This document shows, one piece after another, positions 1 through 12,024 of a DNA stretch of 64,000 nucleotides (within the stretch, counting starts at the first letter, position 1; every line of letters starts with the position of its first letter). Both the position numbers and the translations under genes were made by a program. The notes beneath the pieces are model-generated. The model was not told where the DNA came from and made no database searches. It worked only from the letters and a program-made list of their open reading frames with translations. The stretch comes from Siphonodentalium dalli (Eukaryota > Mollusca > Scaphopoda > Gadilida > Siphonodentaliidae), in the NCBI GenBank assembly GCA_032622095.1, contig CP136067.1, positions 129,553,030 through 129,617,029 on the forward strand, written 5' to 3'.

Positions 1-83
1 CTATTTCTTTCAACAACGTGGTGAGCGAGTAATATATATGGTCATATATATGGGAGGTCCTTTTCACATTTATTATTTATTTA

Positions 84-272
84 TGCTAAAGCGCAAATAT
101 TCGTGCTTAAACACACATATTTGCGCTTAAGCGCAAATCACCTCTATCATTTGGGCTTAAGCGCAAATATTTATGCTTAAGCGTAAATCATGTGCGGTTA
201 AGCACAAATCATTTACGCTTAAGCGCAAATCATTTATGCTTAAGCGCAAATCATTTGCGCTTAAGCGCAAAT
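84..272. repeat. Array of near-perfect 19-bp palindromes
   Basis: Around eight units of the type TTTGCGCTTAAGCGCAAAT with small variants (TTTATGCTTAAGCG, TGTGCGGTTAAGCAC). Each unit is itself self-complementary, so the array can form many small hairpins or offer repeated dyad binding sites. It lies inside the left end of the TIR element. Confidence 0.8.
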
Positions 273-340
273 AAAAATTAATATGCATTGATCCCCCCTG
301 AATTAATTTTAAATGGCACAGGCCTAAACACATCACTCAA

Positions 341-720
341 GTCTATATAGGCCCACCATATGAGGGAAGCAATCCCCAGTAATCCCTAGATACCTTTTAT
401 GACCATGCAAATGGTATAGATCTGTGCAGGATATGTCTCTTTTATAAAATATACTACATCTCTGAGATGGAGACACAAATTATTAGGGACAGGGATGCTG
501 ATAATATGAAAATAGGGTTGTTTTCCCCTATTTCAAGTCAATAAGTAAACCACATGCAGGAAGCAAGCCTCCATTAACCCCTAATTCCACTTTTATGGCC
601 ATGGAAATGGTATATATCTGTGCAGGAGATGTCCCTTTAATCAAATATACTAGAGCTCTGGGAGTGAGGCACCAATTCTTGGGACACCAGCGATAGATAT
701 GCTGATATGCATATGGAAAT
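341..720. repeat. Diverged direct duplication (~190 bp unit)
   Basis: 341-520 and 541-720 align with shared blocks such as TTTTATG(A/G)CCATG(C/G)AAATGGTATA and CTGTGCAGGA(T/G)ATGTC. Divergence is considerable, so the duplication is old. It is internal to the TIR element. Confidence 0.6.
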
Positions 721-982
721 ATGTTTTTTCTTAAAATTTTGAGTCTGTATGTGGCTACTACTATGGGCCCATAATAATATATTATGAGATGGACTCCATC
801 ATTCACCGGGCTACTACCATGGGCCCATAAGTTCATAATAATATATTATGAGATGGACTCCATCATTCCCAACCAGAGGGAAGTAAGGGAGTGTTTGGTA
901 TTTGCGCTTAAGCGCAAATAAATTGATAGACACATATTTGCACTTAAGTGCAAATAAATAATAAATGTGAAAAGGGACTCCC

Positions 983-1965
983 ATACATATATGGTGTAAA
1001 ATGTACAACTAATGTGGCAGTCATGAAATTTTCAACTATTGAAAATTTTGACCAAAGTTGGCGGTATAGACACCCCATTCGCACTGTTTTCACGTCCCTG
1101 TTGGCGGTGGTCTAATCAATTTATTGTTTCATTGAGCTTATTAACTATTTTCGCGGTTTAGTACTTGATTTAATTTCGTTCCGCTAAAACACGGTTAAAC
1201 ACCGTTCCGGGTCTTTTACATACCGCCGGCAGCTGGAGGTCATGTCTCATGCACGAGGTTTTGTTTCTCCATTTTGACAATTTTTACGGTCAGACACTTG
1301 ATATATTTAAACTATTATTCAGGTAAGTGAAGCTAATTAGTAAATGTTGAAGTGTTTTCTCTTTACGAAGATGATGTTACGAGTGATATACTTAATTGAA
1401 GTACGATTAAAATTGCGTGAATTATTCACGTTCTTCAAATTAAATTATCGTGAATTTTACTGTCGGTGAAATGTGTAAACAAAAATTAGAATACGATGAT
1501 CGGATAGTCATAATGATGATTTGTCATGACAACATAGTAACATATGATGGCCTATGATTATACTGCATTCATGATTCATATACCAACGTACACTTACACA
1601 ATATTCCCAACTGTATACAAAATTGCAAAAACGATTTTTATTGAGTTATAAATTGGGCCTAAATTCTGTGCTACATAAACGTAATACTATCCGGGAATGG
1701 CTATTTTAGTTTGCAAAATCAAATTATGGCATAAATGCAGTGTATTATCGGTCGACATTAACATATTAATATGATAATAGTCAGTTGGAAAACAAAAAGG
1801 TCCCATTTATTGAAAATATAGCTTATAATATAACTAAGTTATAAGGCAATTGTCAGTTATACTTCATAGCATTATTCTAACAAATGTCAACATGATACAG
1901 TGATAGAATTCCCACAAACACAATCTCATTATTGTCAATTTAACACTAAGTGATTGTTCAGGCGA
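983..1965. other. Gene-free AT-rich DNA
   Basis: No exon-like reading frame, terminal repeat or recognisable element was found on either strand. It could be intergenic or an upstream intron of the CRYL1-type gene. Confidence 0.5.
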
Positions 1966-2692
1966 CCACGATACAATCGTAAGTTGAAATATGTCCGTCG
2001 TAGGAAGTAACCGATAGTTGGACTGCGCATGCTCACGTCAAAATATTAGATAAAAAAATAATATCAAGCACTGTTTGATTTTAGATGCAAAATCGTAGCG
2101 TATCCTTGGTTATCTCCATTTGTGACATAATCAGTCGTGTGTAGGTAAAAATCGTGGCTGGAAAGATCGCAGGGTAGTCAATAACATGCTTTACGAACAA
2201 CCTACGATTTCATCATGTACGACGACATCGTAATCGTGTGAACATACTATCCACGATCTCGTCGGTCCCGATTCCTCCACTTACGATTGTATCGTGTCAT
2301 CTGAACGTTCACTAAGTGAACATTCATATGACCATGATTCAATCGTAAGTGGAAAGATTTCCATTGTGTGTGTTGGACTGCGCATGCATGCTCACGACAT
2401 GATCGCAAGTGAAAAAAGTAATGTCAAGCAATGTTTGATTTTAGATGCGAAATTGTAGCATATCCTTGGTTACCTCCACCTGTGATGGAATCACAGAACT
2501 TTGTTTGTTCGTAAAAATCATACAAAGTAAATGGAAAGATCATAGGGTAGTTAATCACGTGGTTAACCGCCGATAATATACTCCTCTGCGATGACATCGT
2601 AATCGTGTGAACAAACTATCCATGATTTTATCAGGCCCGATTCCTCCACTTACGATTGAATCATGGTCGTCTGAATCGCCGACGACGCTCAC
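1966..2692. repeat. Tandem duplication, ~362-bp unit, two copies
   Basis: The block with GTTTGATTTTAGATGC, GTAGCRTATCCTTGGTTA and TTGGACTGCGCATGC occurs at about 1970-2330 and again at about 2332-2692. Both copies also contain inverted pieces around ACGATTNNATCGT. Divergence is roughly 15-20 percent by eye. No coding signal. Confidence 0.65.
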
Positions 2693-3285
2693 ATTGTTGG
2701 AAGAATGAACTTTACACTTTGTTTATAAATATGTTTGCAAATTATAAAAATACATGTATCCATATCACATACATGTATATGCAGCATATTTTTCTTCAAT
2801 TTCAGTAATGCCAGATTCATTAGCCATGGTGGATGCCCTGTCGTCTTCAACATCTGAAGATGAAGATTTACTTTGCCCATGATTAGTCTAAGCATCGGTC
2901 ATGTCTTACTAGACATGTGGTAATGAACAAATGACAGGTGAAATATTACTGGAAGAAGTGTGTTGATCAAAATACCAGTGGTGAGTGTATAATCTATATA
3001 GCTACCATGCAGATGAATATTGGTACATTGTCACCAATACATGTATATACCGCTATCCCAGGGAAGGATCCAGGGCTGTTTTGATACCTGTTACAGGTTT
3101 GGGCACCCAAACTCTGGAGGCCTAAATGTCCCCAAATTGCAAGTGAATAGTCTTTATTAAAGCTGAATTTTCTATATTTTGAAGGAAATCTTCTATTATA
3201 ATTCAACAACATGCAATGCAAATCATCAATATTCAGTTGATATAGAGCCTTTATTTCCATAATCAAGTGTGCAGTGAGGAATGTT

Positions 3286-3530
3286 TTAACCCTTTCATGA
3301 CTGGGGCTTCTTGAAATTTAGCAAAAATCCTGTGCCAATGCATTCTCTTATACGGTATATGCGAGTCTTCCATCTAAGGAGCCTCGCATATATAAGAGAA
3401 TACATTGGCTTTTATCTTGGCGTTTTAAGCCAGTGCATTTTCTTATGTGGAAGACTTGCATATATAAGAGAATGAAATGGCATAGGATCTTTAATGCCGC
3501 ACTAGTGCAGCTCTTGTCATAAAATGGCTA
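3286..3530. mobile_element. TTAA-flanked MITE (CCCTTTCATGACTGG family), decayed right end
   Basis: Starts TTAACCCTTTCATGACTGG like the intact copy at 9061-9322. The right end (ATAAAATGGCTAA) is eroded. It contains a 76-bp version of the GCCAATGCATTCTCTTATA hairpin at 3334-3409. A TTAA target and CCCTTT terminus are piggyBac hallmarks; the assignment is inference. Confidence 0.6.
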
Positions 3531-4205
3531 ATGTCCCAATTTATATAGGAACATTCTCAAATGCAGAACAGGTGTCCCCAAAAAATCTCTGGATTCTTCC
3601 CTGCGCTATCCTCAAAATAATTGACCTTAAAAACGGGGTGATACCACGTAATGACCGCAGTATTACGTCACTATTACCGGCAGTATATGTCTGATACACC
3701 AAAAGATATCACACCAAAAGTTGAAAATTAATACAACCACACGGATATCGTTAAATTAACTTATATATGCATGTATAAGACGAATCACTATCTTGTATTT
3801 CCATGCCTGTTTGTGTAATGCCAATGAATGCGGCCTGACAACCGGGGGTGGGTGGAGTTTAAAAATTGACACCAGAAACAATGTCGGCAACTTTAAAGTT
3901 CATGGTGTGCTACATTTAACCCCTTACTTGTATATACTATTTACAAATTTTCTATCAAGCATTCCCATTGCCTATAGAAAGTATAGTTGGAAAAATAGAC
4001 GAAAATGGCCATATGATCAGGGGGTCGGAAAATATGTTCAGGCATGTATGCTGATTTTTTTCGTTCGACCCTTGTTGGGACCCACCCACCCCGGCATCCA
4101 AACATCCACCGGTTTCCACCCCCACCATTTTAACAATAAAACAGATTTGCGGGGGGGGGGGGTGGTGTGTGGGAAATTAATATAATACCGGCCCATCTGT
4201 TCGGG
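3531..4205. other. Gene-free stretch before the inverted-repeat complex
   Basis: Mixed sequence with long G and C runs from 4080 onward. Overlapping frames here are low-complexity Gly/Pro translations of homopolymers. No gene supported. Confidence 0.4.
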
Positions 4206-5189
4206 GGGTGTACACAGTCCACCTTGGGAAATTCCAACTGCACCCCCCCCCCACACTTGAATCAGAATCAGACCAAATACATGTTTTTGCATACTTCCAT
4301 TTGCACCTCTGGCCTATTATATCCTATATATTCACAAACCATGGTTCTATATATTCCCGATATGAGACCATTCAGATATTTTTACCTGAAAAATTGCATA
4401 AATTCTAACATCTATATAGCGGTCTAACTCCAGACAAATGCACACGGCTACGGACAAGAGACCAGGACACACCGGGCTGTTCATGGTTGTTCGGCCCGGG
4501 GTGAGAACATTTTGAAAACTATACAAGAAAATCTCGAATCCGATAAACTAGACTGGCATCAACTGAAGCGTTCCTATTTTCTTGTAAATTTCAATTGGGG
4601 GAGGGGTGCGTTTTTTTTGGGATTTACAGCTGGGAGTTACCGTTAAAATCTCGAGATTAATGGGGGCTTTACGTGGTGTTATATGATGCCGACAAGTTCA
4701 TTTAATGTCAAAATTACGATTAGCCAATTCGGCTGGTTAAACAACACATGTGGTGGCCCACGTCTGGAATTTTCCCGGTCTCCCGATCGGCCATGCAGTC
4801 CGCCTCTGCCCTCATGAATTTATGTGAGAAGAGTACCATCTTATTGGATACACGGCTGGTTAAACAACACATGTGGCGGCCCACGTCGGTTTCATTTGCG
4901 GCCCAAGTTGTGGTTGGGCGGCCCAACCACATATACCCCCCCCCCCCCAAACCGTAAAAAAAACCTCGGATTCTCGCTTGATAGAAAATCACGTGGAATC
5001 AGAATTATTCTGGCCTCCGGCCCATCGGGAAATTTCCCGGTCTCCCGATCGGCCAGTCCGCCTCTGTACACCGGTACCTGCACCAAATACTCCCAAAAAC
5101 ATTCCAGATACATGTATATAGGTACCGGTATGATATCATATTGGTCTTGTAAATATCATATATTTGTAAATGTTTTAAGGCAATTTAAA

Positions 5190-5762
5190 CAGCTGGGGGG
5201 GGGGGGGGGGTGAACAAAAATTTCCGGCACGTATGCCGGGGTGGGTGGGTGGTCAAAGCCACCAACAAGCAATTTTTTTCCGCAACTAAAACAAAAATTT
5301 CCTGCTTGTTTTTTTAGTGTTTTGGCAATGAGTTGGGCTTCAAAACCACTTTGAATGAGAGAAATAATGTAATTCTAACTAGTAAACTGACTGCAGGCAG
5401 TTATCGTGTTGTGTTTTGTTGCAAATCTTGAAATCCAAGATGGCCACTGGCAGCCATGTTTTTTTGGCCGAATGACCTCAAAATGACTCATTCCTATTTA
5501 CATGTCCATGTTAACATCCATGATAAATAGTATGCACAGAAATTCATATACAGCTGTTTACAGTGAATTTTCCCCCGCAAATCTCTGTTTTAGTGTTAAA
5601 AGGGGGGTGGGTGTAAAAAATATGGTCGGAAAAAACTGCCGAAAACGGAAAAAAATTTGGCGGTGGGGGTGGGTGGGTACAAAAAATGTTCGAAAGGGAA
5701 AAAATGCCATACATGCCTGAAATTTGTTTCCGACCCCCCCCCCCTGGGGGGGGGGGGGGGGC
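5190..5762. mobile_element. hAT-like G-tract element, copy 1
   Basis: The homopolymer-bounded block (G run at the left, C run at the right) contains GCACGTATGCCGGGGTGGGT, TTTTTTCCGCAACTAAAA, TTTACAGTGAATTTTCCCCC and AAAAACTGCCGAAAACGG. The same block occurs at 6036-6415, 13655-14223 and, inverted, at 43099-43611. The best copies end CAGGGGG...CCCCCTG, which resembles hAT termini. This copy's exact ends are lost in homopolymers. Confidence 0.5.
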
Positions 5763-6035
5763 AATGTGGCACCCCAGATGTCAATACAACATTTGATTTT
5801 ATCATCTTTACTTGAATAGGTGAGTTCACAAATACTCTATTTCCATGCATATACTAGTAAACACAATTATACATAATCATTGGGGAATTGAACAAATTAT
5901 ACTGTATAATATACAAGCATAATTATGTATACTAGAAGATAGCAGCACAAACTAGTACTTCTGCATGTCAAATATCACACATACCAGTATATACCACTTA
6001 TACTGCGGATTGACTTCTTTAAAAATATTGGCCAT

Positions 6036-6415
6036 CATGTCAGGGGGGGATTTCTGGGCACGTATGCCGGGGTGGATGGGTGGTTGAACTTGATGGGACC
6101 AACAAACATTTTTTTCCGCAACTAAAATGTTTTTTTCCTGCAAGTCGTTTGACTGTTTTTGCAAATACCGGTATTTATAAAACAGAAATGACAAATTTCA
6201 TGATGATCAGACAAACAGTATAGCTTGTAGCTCATGCTAATGGATTGAATTTTGAATTCCAAGATGGCCACCGGCTGGTGACCGGCAGCCATGTTTTTTT
6301 TGCTGAATGACCCCAAAATGAGTCGTTCCTATTTACATGTCAATTTAACATCCATGACAAATAGTATTCACAGAAATTCATATACAGCTGTTTACAGTGA
6401 ATCTCCCACACCCAG
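6036..6415. mobile_element. hAT-like G-tract element, copy 2 (truncated)
   Basis: Begins CAGGGGGGG and follows the same order as copy 1 (CACGTATGCCGGGGTGG, TTTTTTTCCGCAACTAAAA, ATTCATATACAGCTGTTTAC). It breaks at the boundary with the right arm of the inverted repeat, near CCCAGAGGCGGACTGG. Confidence 0.5.
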
Positions 6416-7390
6416 AGGCGGACTGGCCGATCAGGAGACCGGGAAATTTCCCGATGGGCCGGAAAAATTATGATTCCACGTGATTTTCTATCAAGCGAGA
6501 ATCCGAGGGTTTTTTTTTACGGTTTGGGGGGGGGGGGGGGTATATATGGTTGGGCGGCCCAAACCACAACTTGGGCCGCAAATGAAACTGACGTGGGCCG
6601 CCACATGTGTTGTTTAACCTGCCGTGTATCCAATAAGATGGCACTCTTCTAAGAATATATTGATTTGGAAATTATTGTACATGTCAAATGTTTTACTTCG
6701 GATATTGTGTACTGCCAATATATATATATATAAATATATATCACCCGAGAAGCGGAAAACCGGCGAGGAAAGACAGAAGTTACCTAAATTGGGAAGTTGG
6801 CAGGTTCCCCATGTGAGCATAATGTGACGATGGGGGGGGGGGGAGGCGGACTGGCCGATCGGGAAAACTCCGGACATGGGCCGCCACATGTGTTGTTTAA
6901 CCAGCCGAATTGGCTAATCGTAAGTTTGTCATTAAATGAACTTGTCAGCATCATATAACACCACGTAAAGACCCCGTTAATCTCGAGATTCCAGCTGTAA
7001 ATCACTAAAAAATCTCACACACCCCTCCCGGACCCTCCCCCAATTGAAATTTACAACAAAATAGGAACGCTTCAGTTGATGCCAGTCTATATAGAGATGC
7101 TAGGATTTGCGAGCTTCTTGTCTGGAGACCGTTAGATTTTATGCAATTTTTCAGGTAAAAATATCTGAATGGTCTCATACCGGGAATATATAGAACCATG
7201 GTTTATGAATATATATTAGACCAGAGGTGCAAATGGAATTATGCAAAATGCAAAAACATGTATTTGGTCTGCATCTGATTCAAGGGGTGGGGGGGGGGGG
7301 TGCAAATGGAATTATGCAAAAATATGTATTTGGTCTGATTTTGATTCAAGGGGGGGGTGTGCAGTTGGAATTTTCCAAGGTGGACTGTGG

Positions 7391-8454
7391 ACGCGGCCCC
7401 CCGGGTGATCAATTTGGATGATGTATCTTAATAATATATGATCAGTCATTCCTCTTTTCTGATGTCATTACAAGCATTAAAATCTTTTTTTTCAGACAGG
7501 AGGAGCTGCTTGACTGGATTGAGACATCAAAATTTCATTCAAGGCCTGATATGATTATCTGATAACCAATCATAAAATCATGTTTCCTGTCAGAGTGCTT
7601 CTTGCAGACACTGCATGGTGACCCTTAATACCAATATTATTAATTCTGTCCAAGACTGGATGAGGAAGGATTTCAAATGTTATTCGGTGTACATGTACTG
7701 GATACATGTACTGTATACATGTACTGTAGATGTTATCGGTATTCGTCCATGCATGCCAATGGTGATGACATGTGTGTTGTTGCTGTGTGACAGTGAGTCC
7801 TGGGTCTCCTGGCTATACACATGTACCATATGTATACCTACGGACGGTATGCACTGAATCCAGTACCATGCTTACCTGGTAACTAGTGCACACTGCAGCG
7901 AAGGGGAGGCTTTAATTTATAACCAAATGACGATCAATGTGTTCATCAAAGGCAAAAATGACACATATATGTATGCATTCCTTCCTTGATGGAGACCGAT
8001 CAGTGACCTCTACATTTTATCAGACTTATGTGGTGAAAATCTTGGCAAGTGAAGTTAGTGAATTCAATTCTACAACAGACATGTACTTGTATGCTTCATC
8101 GAGTCTCAGAAAATGTGCACTATGGCATCCAGTGTATGCATAAACTTTTGTATATTTCATACTACATTGACCAGAATTTGGAGGTGTACCAGTTTCAAAT
8201 CTCCACACAAAGCACAACAGTCTCAAGCCTTGTTTCTGAGCTTATCTGAAGGATATGAACTTTTAAGTGAGATATTATTGCAGTATGTCAATATAATCAG
8301 ATTCATGTACACATACAGGCCTTAAAATCCATAACAGAATCAAAATATTCTAATGTTCCTTTATCTTTGTCAACCTGCTGTATCACCAAGTAATCTGTAC
8401 AAGGAGCTTAAAGTGGCTTATACATGTACCATACATGCACATTTAAAGATAGAT
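7391..8454. other. Gene-free stretch rich in TACATGTA words
   Basis: Short local repeats of TACATGTACTG occur at about 7688-7730. Several small frames exist on both strands, but none has splice signals or a recognisable domain. Confidence 0.45.
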
Positions 8455-8822
8455 AATCCGAGTTCACGCTCCTCAATTACTATTTCTTTGGCTTCGGGGG
8501 TAAAAATAATTGATTCGAGTCGAGGAACACACCCTTTAAAGTTCTGAGTTACAAAATATAAATTTTTGAAATCTGTTATTTTTCACCGCCTTGAATATTT
8601 CCCGGCCTAGCAAATATTCAACAAGCCGACTGAGTCGACTGACCTAATCTTGATACCAAGTTGCGATGAACAAAATGTTGATATATAACATGTTTTGGAA
8701 AATGTTACACTAGAGTTGACAGTACTTAGTTAGCATTATGTTTTGGTATTTAATCGATTAAGAAATGTTGTTCTTGGAATCTGATGGTATGGAGACCATC
8801 AATTCAGATTGTTTACCTTTAA
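8455..8822. mobile_element. MITE, CAATCCGATTA family, copy 1
   Basis: Shares TCAATTACTATTTCTTTGGC and GATTCGAGTCGAGGAA near the left end and GGAGACCATC near the right with copies at 39471-39932, 43805-44231 and 59934-60331. The better copies have short inverted ends (ACTCAATCCGATTA / reverse) next to TTTAA. No protein is encoded. Confidence 0.5.
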
Positions 8823-9060
8823 TTGTCCATGCTGACTTTAAAGCATAACATATGTTATCTTTATTTTTTGTATCCCTGCATAAAATGGGGTGATAAATTT
8901 ATATTATACTCACATCTGGTCTTTCGATATTCTGTGAGTTAATTAATTTATATGAAAGAATGTCATTGCATGCTAGCAATTCTGATAAACATCACTGTTA
9001 CAGTGACATTACCATCCAATGTTGAATAAGTCCAATAAGATGCCAAAGTTTAATAAAAAC

Positions 9061-9322
9061 TTAACCCTTCCATGACTGGAGATTCTTGAAATGTTGCTAA
9101 AACCCTGCGCCAATGCATTCTCTTATATTTGCGAGTCTCCAAAATGGAGCCTCACATATATAAGAGAATACATGGCCTAACAATATTTACCTTGACCTTG
9201 TAATCCAGTGCATTCTCTTATACATATGAGGCTTCCTGTGTGAGACTTGCATATATACAAGAATTCACTGGTACATGATCTTTAATGCTGTACCAGCGCA
9301 GCTCCCATCATGAAAGGGTTAA
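9061..9322. mobile_element. TTAA-flanked MITE, CCCTTTCATGACTGG family, intact
   Basis: 262 bp bounded by TTAA on both sides. The left end reads CCCTTCCATGACTGG and the right end ATCATGAAAGGG. It carries the GCCAATGCATTCTCTTATA hairpin and a second, weaker one. TTAA TSD plus a CCC(T)TT terminus supports a piggyBac-like non-autonomous element (inference). Confidence 0.7.
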
Positions 9323-10149
9323 ACATTGCATGGCCAAAGCATTGAAAAATATGCTGAAAATAATATTTTAATAGACTAAAATATGTTTAACCTTCTACGC
9401 GATTACTAGTAGCAATGTTTGTTGCCAAATCACTGTAACAGTTTTGTTTACATAGCAATGGTTCCAACAGGAGAAATTTCGTTATTGGAAAACTTTCAAT
9501 AATTAATATAGGAATCAGGAATTCATGTTTTTCTGAGTGGTGATGTTTTTACGAACTGTTGTATGTTATATGTTTGGCATATTTACTCACTATGAGTGCC
9601 TTGGGTCCCTTTAAAATGATTTGAAACACTCAATGAAATATCTGCACACCAGTAGATTATTTTGTAGGGATTTTAGTGTGATGAGAGTCAGAATCATGAT
9701 TCTTCGTTTGAGTCTGGTAAAAAGCAGCTGATTTGATGTAGAAATGCTATAGTTTGATTCTTGCAAAATTTTAAGGCCTGTATACATTCGCTTTTATCCA
9801 TCAAAGGTGCTCCAGACACTTCATACCGCTATAATCATAGTATGTACATGTACCTTGTTTTACAAACTTTTATGTTATTTTGCATGACCGCACTTCAAAG
9901 AACTCTAAAGCCGCTCATGCACTTAATGCATCAATTTAAAATTCTGCAACTTAATGCATCAATTTAGAATTCTGCACTTTTATCCGCATTTTTATCACAA
10001 AAAGTCTGGAAATACTAGTGAGTACTAGTGCTATACTATTAAACATGGAGACTATATACTGTGAAAAGACTTGATAAAGTCTTAATAAATTTAACAGTTG
10101 TTTCCAGTAGAAGATAGACAAAAGCTCTTTAAGTTCCATATTTGCAGTG
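9323..10149. other. Gene-free AT-rich stretch
   Basis: Only a short local duplication is visible (two copies of CTTAATGCATCAATTTARAA at 9922-9970). No gene or mobile-element ends recognised. Confidence 0.45.
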
Positions 10150-10408
10150 TTTTACACTGAGCATTAAGAGCATCTCCTTTTATTCTCAGCAGAATATATG
10201 CAAACAACATGGTATAAATTATAATGAAAATGAATTTATGACTCCAGCCAATAATTCATTATCATTATAAATACCATGTTTGCATTGTTCATAGAGCACA
10301 CAGGTGTTGCACTTATCCATGGGGCAAATTCATTCATTTGTTGCATATATTCTGTTGAGTATACAAGGAGATGGTCTCATAAATGGCCGGATTTAGTGTA
10401 CCCTTTAA
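10150..10408. mobile_element. Palindromic MITE, GTACACTAAATC family, partial copy
   Basis: A foldback related to 14960-15313: arms contain CATCTCCTTTTAT, GCAGAATATATGCAA and GAATGAATTT-like blocks in both orientations, and the right end reads GGATTTAGTGTACCCTTTAA. The left terminal TTAA is not preserved. Confidence 0.6.
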
Positions 10409-11092
10409 TGCTTGTAATACATGCATGTACTAGTACCTGTTTAGACCAAGTTTTCCCTGTCCACAACTTGTGGTATCGGTTGGGTTGATGCTGTTTTGGA
10501 CCGAGTCCCATCCCGATACTCTTCTATAATGGACTTTACGCCCAGAATTGTGGGTTGAAGTTATCTTGATTGTAGCACTACCAGTATTTCGTCAGATTAG
10601 GTCAAAGTGACGCTTTTTTATAGGAACATAGAGGGCAGCCTTTCCCAAGCGTGATGATTTCAAACCTGCATATACTTAAAGTAATTGACCATCTCTAACG
10701 TGGTGTTACCCAGGTAATGCTGTGGTATTACACTGCAGTAATTTCCAACACCATGGTAAGGTTGTCACTTGAACACAAAACAGCACCACGATGGATGCGG
10801 TATGCAATTAAAATGCAGTGATTCTCCTTATATCTTTGGAACTTAAAGGAATGGATGGCCTTCGTTATAGGTTATAATTTATAAATAACATTTACAAAAA
10901 GTTTCCCAAGAATATAATAATAGTATAGGATAATGTTCATATGAATGCGTTATTATCCACAAAACACACTTTGTGTGAGTCAATCGTTTGTTTATATACA
11001 GCAGTAAATAGTGAGCGATAAGCAAAACACTCAACACCGTTGCGATTGTTTAATTGAGCGATTCATGGTGACCCATTCAACACTTCAAAATC
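10409..11092. other. Gene-free stretch
   Basis: Nothing recognisable. Part of 10485-10545 resembles the outer flank of the palindrome at 11.1 kb (TGTTTTGGAYCGAGTCC, ACTCTTCTATAA), indicating a dispersed repeat. Confidence 0.4.
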
Positions 11093-11185
11093 TTGAGAGG
11101 TTATAGAAGAGTAGCCGTACAGGACTCGATCCAAAACAGTTTCAACTGCAGTAATGCTCTAAGTAATCAACTCCTTAACCACAGC

Positions 11186-11322
11186 AGAATTATGGGTAAC
11201 TTTTCAGGATTTAGTCGGAAATATGGCTTGTTGCCATTCATCGGAAAGCTCTCAGAGAGCTTTCCGATGAATGGCAACAAGCCATATTTCCGACTAAATC
11301 CTGAAAAGTTACCCATAATTCT
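11186..11322. repeat. Perfect 137-bp palindrome (68-bp arms, 1-base centre)
   Basis: The two arms are exact reverse complements, centred on the A at 11254 (GAAAGCTCTC-A-GAGAGCTTTC). Outside the core the symmetry decays (CCTTAACCACAGC versus CTGTGTTTAAGG). The frame running through it is a by-product of symmetry and is not a gene. It is either a very recent inverted duplication, a foldback element or an assembly artefact. Confidence 0.9.
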
Positions 11323-12024
11323 ACTGTGTTTAAGGAGTCGATTATACCCGGGGCATTACTGTATTCGATATCTCAAGTTGTTGCATACCGAAAAGACTTG
11401 GGCTAGTACCTGAACAGTAAACCTGCAATCTGCATGATTCATGAAACAGCTATTGAAACCATGCTGTATATACTCAGAATTACACAATTTTGTTTATGGG
11501 TTTGTTGATATGACACGAGTGCTAGCGCACAATGACGGAATGAACAGCACACCCTAGAGTTCTATCTTTCCTCAATGGCACAAGTGCCGTATCAACAAAT
11601 CCATTAATACAAGTGTCTTTCTGTTTATTACACATCACCCATCCTAGAATATGTGCATTTAAAAATACAGGGTTACGATGTTTATTAAGGCACATACAGT
11701 GCTTGTTTTGTCATGTGTGATGATTTTTTTTCCTATCGTTTGAACTGGATACTCAAATAACAGAAATTGTTATATATTTTTTTTGCAACCGACAGATTTG
11801 AGGTAACTCTTTCTATAAATATATTGAAAATCATGTGTCGGGATGTAATTATTAGCAATCAATATATTTTTTGTTGCGTATATAGGTTTATACAATTTTA
11901 AGAGGCAGAACAAGATACAGGTACTTTGTATAGTTTCATTTCGCGAATGTACACAGTATCTTGTTTGGCCACTTGCAATTTTAGAAACCCATAACTGTAA
12001 CGAGAAATTGTTGATATTTAAAGT
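11323..12024. other. Gene-free stretch with a weak inverted repeat
   Basis: A weak inverted repeat is visible (TTTGTTGATATGACACGAGTG near 11499 against GTGCCGTATCAACAAA near 11590). Otherwise nothing recognised. Confidence 0.4.

Larger units (their letters stand above)
52..982. mobile_element. TIR element with palindromic 19-mer clusters
   Basis: The ends are inverted copies: GGGAGGTCC followed by CTTTTCACATTTATTATTT on the left, and its reverse complement ending GGGACTCCC at 982. Just inside both ends lie copies of the palindrome TTTGCGCTTAAGCGCAAAT, about eight at 84-272 with ~24-bp spacing and two at 899-955. Flanks are ATATAT-rich, so the TSD is unclear. No coding potential. Probably a non-autonomous DNA transposon of unassigned superfamily. 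Confidence 0.55.
4206..7390. repeat. Large imperfect inverted repeat (arms ~0.9-1.0 kb)
   Basis: 4210-5065 is matched in reverse orientation by 6410-7385. Anchors include CATGGTTCTATATATTCCCG, CAACTGAAGCGTTCCTATTT, GCCAATTCGGCTGGTTAAAC and GATCGGCCAGTCCGCCTC. The arms carry G/C homopolymers of 10-18 bases that differ in length between arms. The ~1.3-kb centre holds two hAT-like copies. Open frames occur on both strands because of the symmetry and are not genes. Confidence 0.75.

Noticed and set aside
4038-5213. Several overlapping frames rich in Pro/Gly in the 4-7 kb complex
   Set aside because: They are mirrored in the inverted arm, run through G/C homopolymers and have no domain content.
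8480-8530. tRNA/SINE B-box resemblance (GATTCGAGTCGAGG)
   Set aside because: No A box at the right distance and no cloverleaf; the sequence recurs as the interior of a MITE family.
11093-11413. 106-codon frame crossing the 137-bp palindrome
   Set aside because: Its middle is read through both arms of a perfect palindrome; there is no family similarity.
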